Shown here in pieces: positions 30,902 through 35,109 of a stretch of 35,109 nucleotides of DNA (positions are counted from its first letter, which is position 1; each line of letters starts with the position of its first letter). Position numbers and translations under genes: made by a program. The notes beneath the pieces were generated by a model. The model was not told the origin of the DNA, did not search any database, and saw nothing but the letters and a program-made list of their open reading frames with translations. This stretch comes from CAIXQW01 sp046049675 (lineage in GTDB: Bacteria; Bacteroidota; Bacteroidia; Chitinophagales; Chitinophagaceae): contig JBJORA010000013.1 of NCBI GenBank assembly GCA_046049675.1, positions 1 to 35,109 of the forward strand, in the 5' to 3' direction.

Positions 30902-31831
30902 TTAATCGTTGAGTATGCGTAGCAAATCGGCGGTAATTGGTTTGCGGGATTCTGCACTTTCTTCCAAAGCTTCTGTAACCACATGTTGCAGCTCGCCCCA
31001 ATTGTGCACGTTTTTGGTAAGCCAGTTTATAGCAGTACGATCTTTGATGCCTACGGCACTTGCTACACCAGTAATCTCGTCTTCGCTTAAGCCAAACATG
31101 GTGTACCAACTTCCAGCAAAGCGGCGGTTTATTTGAGGGTAGCAATACTTACGGCGGCTAGCCATACGTGCAAACTCTTTGCGCAGATCTATGCCGGCTA
31201 GTACAATACCACATTTACCTTCCAAGGCATCGCACAAGGCTTTAATTGTTTGGAGTGTAGCTTCCTTTTTTACATTCTCAGTCTCGTCTATTATTAGCAA
31301 TGGCTTGCTATAAGTGCGTAGCTTGTTTATGATAGCTTTTAGAATTGTGTGGCGACTACCTGCAGTTTCTGCACCTACTATTTCTGCGAGACTTACTATA
31401 AAGTCCTTGGGATTCATAAGGCCGTCTGCTGTCAATAGGAATGTTTCGTTGGGGTTTTGTTTCACATACTCACGTAGTGCGTAGGTTTTGCCGTCGCCAG
31501 TATTGCCATCTATACCAACACGAGCCTTTTTACGACGGGCTTTGTTACAGGCCTTGCTTACAGCTAAAAAATTGTCGCTGTCAAAGTGCATCCAGTAGGT
31601 AGGGCGATAGTAATAATTAATTTGGTTGGCAATTGTGGTAAAATATTTGTCCTCAATTTTTATGGTCCTGGCTCCTACCTTGAAAGCATCGTAAGTGCCA
31701 TTGGTAATGCTGTTTACATAGCTACTATTTACCTTGATGATCTCAGCAAACTTGCGTTCACTAAGGTTTTTGGCTACTAAGTAGGCTTTAAGTGCCTCTG
31801 CAATTTGTTGTCTGTTGGTTGTTGTAAGCAT
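30902..31831 (-). CDS. MuB-like transposition target ATPase
   Basis: A 309-residue AAA+ ATPase of the MuB type, which binds target DNA and activates the transposase. The N-terminal 60 residues hold a helix-turn-helix (AKNLSERKFAEIIKVNSSYV with NSITNGTY). Walker A is GNTGDGKT (109-116), Walker B is LLIIDE (178-183), and GIVLAGIDLRKEFARMASRR is a sensor-type region. The C-terminal part (SEDEITGVASAVGIKDRTAI, NWGELQHVVTEALEESAESR) is helical. It lies just downstream of the transposase gene, as in Mu, with 28 bases between. Confidence 0.88.
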   Translation of the reverse strand: MLTTTNRQQIAEALKAYLVAKNLSERKFAEIIKVNSSYVNSITNGTYDAFKVGARTIKIEDKYFTTIANQINYYYRPTYWMHFDSDNFLAVSKACNKARRKKARVGIDGNTGDGKTYALREYVKQNPNETFLLTADGLMNPKDFIVSLAEIVGAETAGSRHTILKAIINKLRTYSKPLLIIDETENVKKEATLQTIKALCDALEGKCGIVLAGIDLRKEFARMASRRKYCYPQINRRFAGSWYTMFGLSEDEITGVASAVGIKDRTAINWLTKNVHNWGELQHVVTEALEESAESRKPITADLLRILND

Positions 31832-31859
31832 TGTATAATTATTGGTTTGGTAAGCGTGT

Positions 31860-33824
31860 TTATCTGCGTGCCCTTAAGCGTCGTTCTGCTTCAAGGTCTA
31901 GCGGCTTGGTGTTGGTTTCGGTTATTTGGTCTTGGTATAGCTGGGCTTCAGCTGCATTGGTAATTGCTTTGCTCACAAATAGTCGACCACTTGCAATTGT
32001 TTCGCCGCCATTGGCTACTACTTCAGCATTGAGTTTTCGTTGTTTTGTTGCTTGCAGTTGATCTTTCTTAATCTGCAGATGTCGATCTATTCTGCTCCTG
32101 GTACCGTCGTTGTAGTCTGCTACGGCCATAGGCATTGCTTCTTTCTCGTGAGCGATAGCAATAAAGCGTTGGTCTGCAACAGTGTACAAGGCTATGCACT
32201 TACCATTAGGATGCATTAGCACCTTAAAGCGCCTTCCACAATGCGTACTCAGAAAATCCGTACTCGGGAAGCCATACTCATCATTAACCGTAAACCTCCT
32301 AGCGACGCCATTTGTAGTAACTCTAATGCCATTGCCATCGTAGGTGTTGGCTTTTTGAGCCCAGGTACCAAATAGCAACATATAGTCTTGTGCGCTAATC
32401 TTGTTTGTAGCTTCAGTACTGCTGGCCGTGGCTTGTTTGGCATTAGGTGTGGTGGTATCGTCACCTGCTATTGCAGGCGTATTATTAAAGTATAAGAAGT
32501 ACTTAATCTGCGCTTGTATTGCTGCCTCTCTGCTTGGATACATATGCGCAGCATCCGGGTTAACTCTGCTTTGTAGGTCTTTGCTAGTGATATTTTGGCC
32601 AGTAAATGCCGTGTCATGGCGCATTAATTCGCGCTGCAGGCGGCCAAAGTATCGCTCTATTATCTTACTCTGCCCGTTATATGGCATGGTAGGGAAGTGT
32701 AGGGTTTGCAGCTGCTTAAAGAATAAGTTAGCAGTATCATTGTCGTACTGCATTTGCAAAGGCTGGATACCTCCAGCCCTATCTATAGCCATTCGATAGG
32801 CCTCGCGTACATTTTCTTGTGTAATCTGATCGGCGAAACTCCAGCCAAGCCAACACTTTGTAGAAGCATCTATTATGGCATACACATATAACTTAGCCTT
32901 ACGTCCTTTGTCTTCGTAGAATAGGTTAACCTTAGTGTCGTCACCAACCCATAGTACATTAGGCAGTGTTGGCGCAAATCGCAGCATTTTATGCTCAAAT
33001 TTTGCTTGCCATTCTTTAATTCCGTGACGCGACATGTACCACACCTGCTTAACTGCAGGTATATTCAGGTGGTTTTTTACAGTACTTTCTACCACAGGAA
33101 ACCCTTTCCAACCAGCAGCAGCGGCAGTTTCGTTTATCCACTTCGTTACCATAGGTATTTGTGGTTTGCGGCTATCGCCATAGTAGTCTATTAGATGTTG
33201 TAACACCTCGTCATTTACCTTTTGCGCGCAAGTATTGCCCCACTTCTTACTAACTAGCGCTGCCACTCCGTTCTGCTTGTACTTACTAATTTTGTCGCGA
33301 AGGCGGCTGTGATTGTAGTCGAGTATTTCGCCAGCTACCGCCTTGCATGCGTTTACAAATTGCTCAACACTATCTATACCTAGCAATTTTAGCTCTGCTT
33401 TGTGCTTATTGTAGCCGTCACTAACAAGAAGTAGCCAACGTACTAGCAAGGAGTACTTCTGTATAACCGGTACCGGTAAACCGCTTAGCTCGTTGTTTAC
33501 AATTTCGCCAGTGGTAAAGTCGGTAGCCGATCTTAGAATGCGCCAATTGTTTAAGGTGTCTCTATCTTTTACTGGCAAATCGGGCAGCCATTTTGCTATT
33601 TGACATTGCAAGTAGTAGGCTGTAGGCTCCATTCCGTGGCATATACAGTGCTTGATCAGTATTTGGTATTTGGGCGCTAGTAAAGCATAATTGAACCATT
33701 TGTTCGCATAATTGGCCAACTTTACTTTTACAGGAAATTGCCAACGCTCCAAGTTGCGAGCTGCTATACCTGCAAGCCTGCATTCGTCGAAACTTATGTA
33801 TAATATGTTTTGGTCTAAGTGCAT
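31860..33824 (-). CDS. MuA-like DDE transposase
   Basis: A 654-residue transposase that cuts and joins phage DNA for integration and replication. The catalytic core (about 275-430) contains WVGDDTKVNLFYED with Asp at 295/296, QMQYDNDTANLFF with Asp 361 (or 363), and SKIIERYFGRLQRELMRHD with Glu 390, forming the DDE triad. Before it lie helix-rich segments typical of MuA end-binding domains (DKISKYKQNGVAALVSKKWG, WINETAAAAGWKGFPVVEST). The end holds YMLLFGTWAQ, the beta-barrel-like GCRFKVLMHPNGK region and a basic tail. The ATG overlaps the Ner-like gene as TAATG. Confidence 0.92.
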   Translation of the reverse strand: MHLDQNILYISFDECRLAGIAARNLERWQFPVKVKLANYANKWFNYALLAPKYQILIKHCICHGMEPTAYYLQCQIAKWLPDLPVKDRDTLNNWRILRSATDFTTGEIVNNELSGLPVPVIQKYSLLVRWLLLVSDGYNKHKAELKLLGIDSVEQFVNACKAVAGEILDYNHSRLRDKISKYKQNGVAALVSKKWGNTCAQKVNDEVLQHLIDYYGDSRKPQIPMVTKWINETAAAAGWKGFPVVESTVKNHLNIPAVKQVWYMSRHGIKEWQAKFEHKMLRFAPTLPNVLWVGDDTKVNLFYEDKGRKAKLYVYAIIDASTKCWLGWSFADQITQENVREAYRMAIDRAGGIQPLQMQYDNDTANLFFKQLQTLHFPTMPYNGQSKIIERYFGRLQRELMRHDTAFTGQNITSKDLQSRVNPDAAHMYPSREAAIQAQIKYFLYFNNTPAIAGDDTTTPNAKQATASSTEATNKISAQDYMLLFGTWAQKANTYDGNGIRVTTNGVARRFTVNDEYGFPSTDFLSTHCGRRFKVLMHPNGKCIALYTVADQRFIAIAHEKEAMPMAVADYNDGTRSRIDRHLQIKKDQLQATKQRKLNAEVVANGGETIASGRLFVSKAITNAAEAQLYQDQITETNTKPLDLEAERRLRARR

Positions 33825-34054
33825 TATAACTTAATGAGGCGTTTTACTTCCGTAACGATTTCACTTTCACGATGCCTGAGCAGCGCAGTAGCTACTTCCA
33901 CGTTTTCTTGCAGCAAGGTTTGGCGCTTGCCGTACTTACCTTGCCATATTTTGCGCACAAACTGTGCTTCGCAGCCTACAATATCAGCAACGACGGAGGC
34001 AGTTACCATTCCTCTATAGTTGCTTTTTTTACGTTTCGCCCTATCTTTGCCCAT
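33824..34054 (-). CDS. Small DNA-binding regulator, Ner-like
   Basis: 76 residues from the ATG at 34054 (a longer reading to 34177 would cross the operator region). The start is very basic (GKDRAKRKKSNYRG), then MVTASVVADIVGCEAQFVRK, a helix-turn-helix, then a helix with a Leu and Glu run (NVEVATALLRHRESEIVTEV). First gene of the leftward early operon, opposite the repressor, the place of ner in Mu. It would switch early and repressor transcription. The name is by position; the fold is a general HTH. Confidence 0.65.
   Translation of the reverse strand: MGKDRAKRKKSNYRGMVTASVVADIVGCEAQFVRKIWQGKYGKRQTLLQENVEVATALLRHRESEIVTEVKRLIKL
34019..34049 (+). promoter_or_regulatory. Candidate promoter for the repressor gene
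   Basis: On the plus strand TATCTTTG (34042-34049) fits TANNTTTG and GTTG (34019-34022) lies 19 bases upstream. It lies within the Ner-like gene and faces the repressor. Transcripts would start near 34056 and pass the operator repeats. Confidence 0.5.
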
Positions 34055-34075
34055 TCTTTGTACTTGAATACGGTA

Positions 34076-34106
34076 CAAAAATACAAACAAGTTTGAATAA
34101 AACAAA
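34076..34106 (-). promoter_or_regulatory. Candidate early promoter (leftward)
   Basis: On the minus strand TATTTTTG (34076-34083) fits TANNTTTG and TTTG (34103-34106) is 19 bases upstream, an exact fit to the Bacteroidota pattern. Transcripts would begin near 34069, 15 bases before the Ner-like ATG. The -33 part overlaps operator repeat 2, so repressor binding would block it. Confidence 0.65.
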
Positions 34107-34150
34107 CTTTTTTGAATTAAAATGCAAACTAATTTGAACACAATGCAAAC
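34084..34150. promoter_or_regulatory. Operator repeats CAAAC...TTTGAA between ner and repressor
   Basis: CAAAC occurs at 34084, 34103, 34125 and 34146, with spacings of 19, 22 and 21 bases, about two helical turns. The first three copies are followed by a TTTGAA or TTGAA. The first, CAAACAAGTTTG, is a dyad. These are the likely binding sites of the repressor (and Ner) over the early promoter. The repressor ATG at 34122 lies within the third copy. Confidence 0.65.
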
Positions 34151-34820
34151 TATAGTACATCGTTTAGAACAATTCATGCAACATTTTGGCTTAAATCCTA
34201 ATACTCTGTCGGATAAGTTAGGTTATGAAAGCCCTGAAAAACTGTATCGCTTGTTTAGAAAAGACGGCGCAAAACCTTCCTATGACATTATTAATGATAT
34301 TGCAAACAAGTTTGAGTCGCTTAATCTGCAGTGGTTAATCACTGGTCGCGGCGAAATGCTTGGCACTGATCCAATGCAAGCTATGCTTGACCGTGCCAAT
34401 CAATTTGTGCCGCAAGCCATTTTAGATGCTGCAAAGCGCGGCGCTAGTGCACAAGAGGTAAACCAAATTGTAGAGCAAATTCTTGATCAACACTACGGCA
34501 GCGGCAAAGATGCAGCGCAAATGAAGGACGATCAAGCTAGTGAACCAAAAATGCGGGCTAAAGTGCGGGTTAATCTGCGGGCGAAAGGAAAAATGGCGGG
34601 TAATATGGCGCCTAATGTGGCGTCTAATTTTCAAAAAGAAGATACTGCGCCAAAAAGTCAGGAGGTGTTAAATGCAGGTATTGAGGAGATAGATATTGTT
34701 ACCCTGTATCGTGTATTGTCGACCTTAAGTGCTGATTTTAGTGCATTTGAGGCACTTTGTAGTACTCGCCACCTAGAACTATTGCAACGCATAAAAGCAC
34801 TGGAATTGCTGTGTACATGA
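34122..34820 (+). CDS. Phage repressor-like protein, Xre-type helix-turn-helix
   Basis: A 232-residue protein. An ATG at 34143 (MQTIVHRL) is an equally likely start because 34122 lies inside an operator repeat. Residues about 10-75 are an Xre-type HTH domain (HFGLNPNTLSDKLGYESPEK, YDIINDIANKFESLNLQWLI, then TGRGEML), a pattern common in Bacteroidota repressors. The middle (about 143-170) is a linker of 12-base repeats, Lys/Asn with Met, Arg, Ala (KMRAKVRVNLRAKGKMAGN). The C-terminal helical region (DIVTLYRVLSTLSADFSAFE) probably dimerises. It would hold the prophage silent. No peptidase (LexA-type) domain is seen. Confidence 0.75.
   Translation: MQTNLNTMQTIVHRLEQFMQHFGLNPNTLSDKLGYESPEKLYRLFRKDGAKPSYDIINDIANKFESLNLQWLITGRGEMLGTDPMQAMLDRANQFVPQAILDAAKRGASAQEVNQIVEQILDQHYGSGKDAAQMKDDQASEPKMRAKVRVNLRAKGKMAGNMAPNVASNFQKEDTAPKSQEVLNAGIEEIDIVTLYRVLSTLSADFSAFEALCSTRHLELLQRIKALELLCT
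34548..34631. repeat. 12-base imperfect repeats in the repressor linker
   Basis: Codons aaa atg cgg gct, aaa gtg cgg gtt, aat ctg cgg gcg repeat at an exact 12-base step (34548, 34560, 34572), then continue with variants (aat atg gcg cct, aat gtg gcg tct). This encodes a repeated Lys/Asn-x-Arg/Ala-x unit. Slippage could change the linker length. Confidence 0.6.
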
Positions 34821-35047
34821 TGGCTAATCAGCGTTTAATAAGATGTTTATGTGGTCAAAATGCTGGTATGTTGTTGCATTTTGTTTATTTCGGGCAGTTT
34901 TCATAATTGGGCTGTAACTCACTGTTTGTGCGGCTTTTCGCACATTTTTATATTTGTGTGTTTGTTGCGTTTTGTTTTATCCCCTATACATACCAATTGA
35001 GTCAATCACGTGTTGGACGAAGTTTATAGCTGCGGGCACTGTTATCA
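34821..35047. other. Phage left end with candidate transposase-binding repeats
   Basis: About 227 bases after the repressor. Read on the minus strand from 35047, it opens TGATAACAGTG, then TATAAACTTCGTCCAAC, TGATTGACTCAATTGGTA, AAACGCAACAAAC and CCGCACAAAC. The TGATTGAC part mirrors 102-109 at the other end, and TATAAACTT mirrors TGTAAGCTG at about 77. This inverted similarity over about 45 bases is what MuA-type ends need. I see no gene. Confidence 0.55.
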
Positions 35048-35052
35048 TAATC
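35048..35052. repeat. Target-site duplication TAATC (right copy)
   Basis: Second TAATC, directly after the CA at 35046-35047. Partner of 51-55. Confidence 0.6.
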
Positions 35053-35059
35053 AAAAATA

Positions 35060-35100
35060 ATAATTTATTGCGCAAAACCACGCTTTGCGATGTAAATTAT
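35060..35100. other. Host hairpin beside the prophage
   Basis: ATAATTTA (35060-35067) pairs with TAAATTAT (35093-35100) and CGCAAA (35071-35076) with TTTGCG (35084-35089). It lies in host DNA a few bases past the insertion point. It could be the end of a host transcript. No host gene is visible. Confidence 0.5.
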
Positions 35101-35109
35101 TGTGGCTTT

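Noticed and set aside
30878..31145. Longer start for the 30465 gene
   Set aside because: The extension reads through the end of the MuB-like gene in another frame and has a cysteine- and arginine-rich composition typical of a shadow frame.
1..35109. CRISPR array or rRNA
   Set aside because: No regularly spaced direct repeats with unique spacers and no rRNA-like segments were seen.

Overview
The window holds what looks like one complete Mu-type transposable prophage of about 35.0 kb (about 56 to 35047), with roughly 55 bases of host DNA on each side. The basis is gene content (a DDE transposase, a MuB-type ATPase, Gam, GemA, a DUF935 portal, a MuF head protein, and a contractile tail with DUF2586 sheath), inverted similarity between the two ends, TG...CA termini, and a matching 5-base direct repeat TAATC at 51-55 and 35048-35052. 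Two candidate promoters fit the Bacteroidota pattern (TTTG, about 19 bases, TANNTTTG), Shine-Dalgarno signals are mostly absent, and several proteins are of types common in Bacteroidota phages. The host is therefore probably a member of the Bacteroidota. No host gene is present, so the genus cannot be named.

Control and early region (right side, mostly minus strand, 34820 to 23647). A repressor-like gene (plus, 34122-34820) and a small Ner-like gene (minus, 33824-34054) diverge around four CAAAC-type repeats spaced about 21 bases apart. Leftward from there run the transposase, the MuB-like ATPase, a protein with a DnaA domain IV-like region, Gam, a tRNA-like element, a P-loop ATPase, a ParB-like protein, a replication-organizer-like protein, two GemA copies, an antirepressor, and a strong hairpin terminator at 23647-23676. 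This set would handle integration, replicative transposition, end protection and the lysis-lysogeny choice. A hicBA-type toxin-antitoxin pair and a small helix-turn-helix gene follow, both on the minus strand.

Late region, split into two divergent operons from about 13.36-13.54 kb. The rightward (plus) operon carries terminase, a gp36-like protein, portal, MuF, an M15 endolysin, tape measure, a gpG-like tail completion protein and a gp37-like protein. The leftward (minus) operon carries the protease-scaffold, a membrane protein, the major capsid protein, several small proteins, a candidate single-molecule spanin, sheath, tube, a frameshifted tail chaperone, the baseplate genes, a tail-fibre-like protein and finally a D12-class DNA adenine methylase, which sits where Mu carries mom. 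Between the two operons lies a tandem 21-base repeat that could be the late activator site.

Notable points: a -1 frameshift signal in the tail chaperone; a candidate u-spanin; two hydrophobic segments at the start of the capsid protein; a nuclease-like C-terminal domain on MuF; a 325-base near-identical GemA repeat beside diverged partner genes; a tRNA-like element with an oversized anticodon loop; and a pseudoknot-like repeat cluster beside the methylase. Functions are read by eye from sequence, with no database search.
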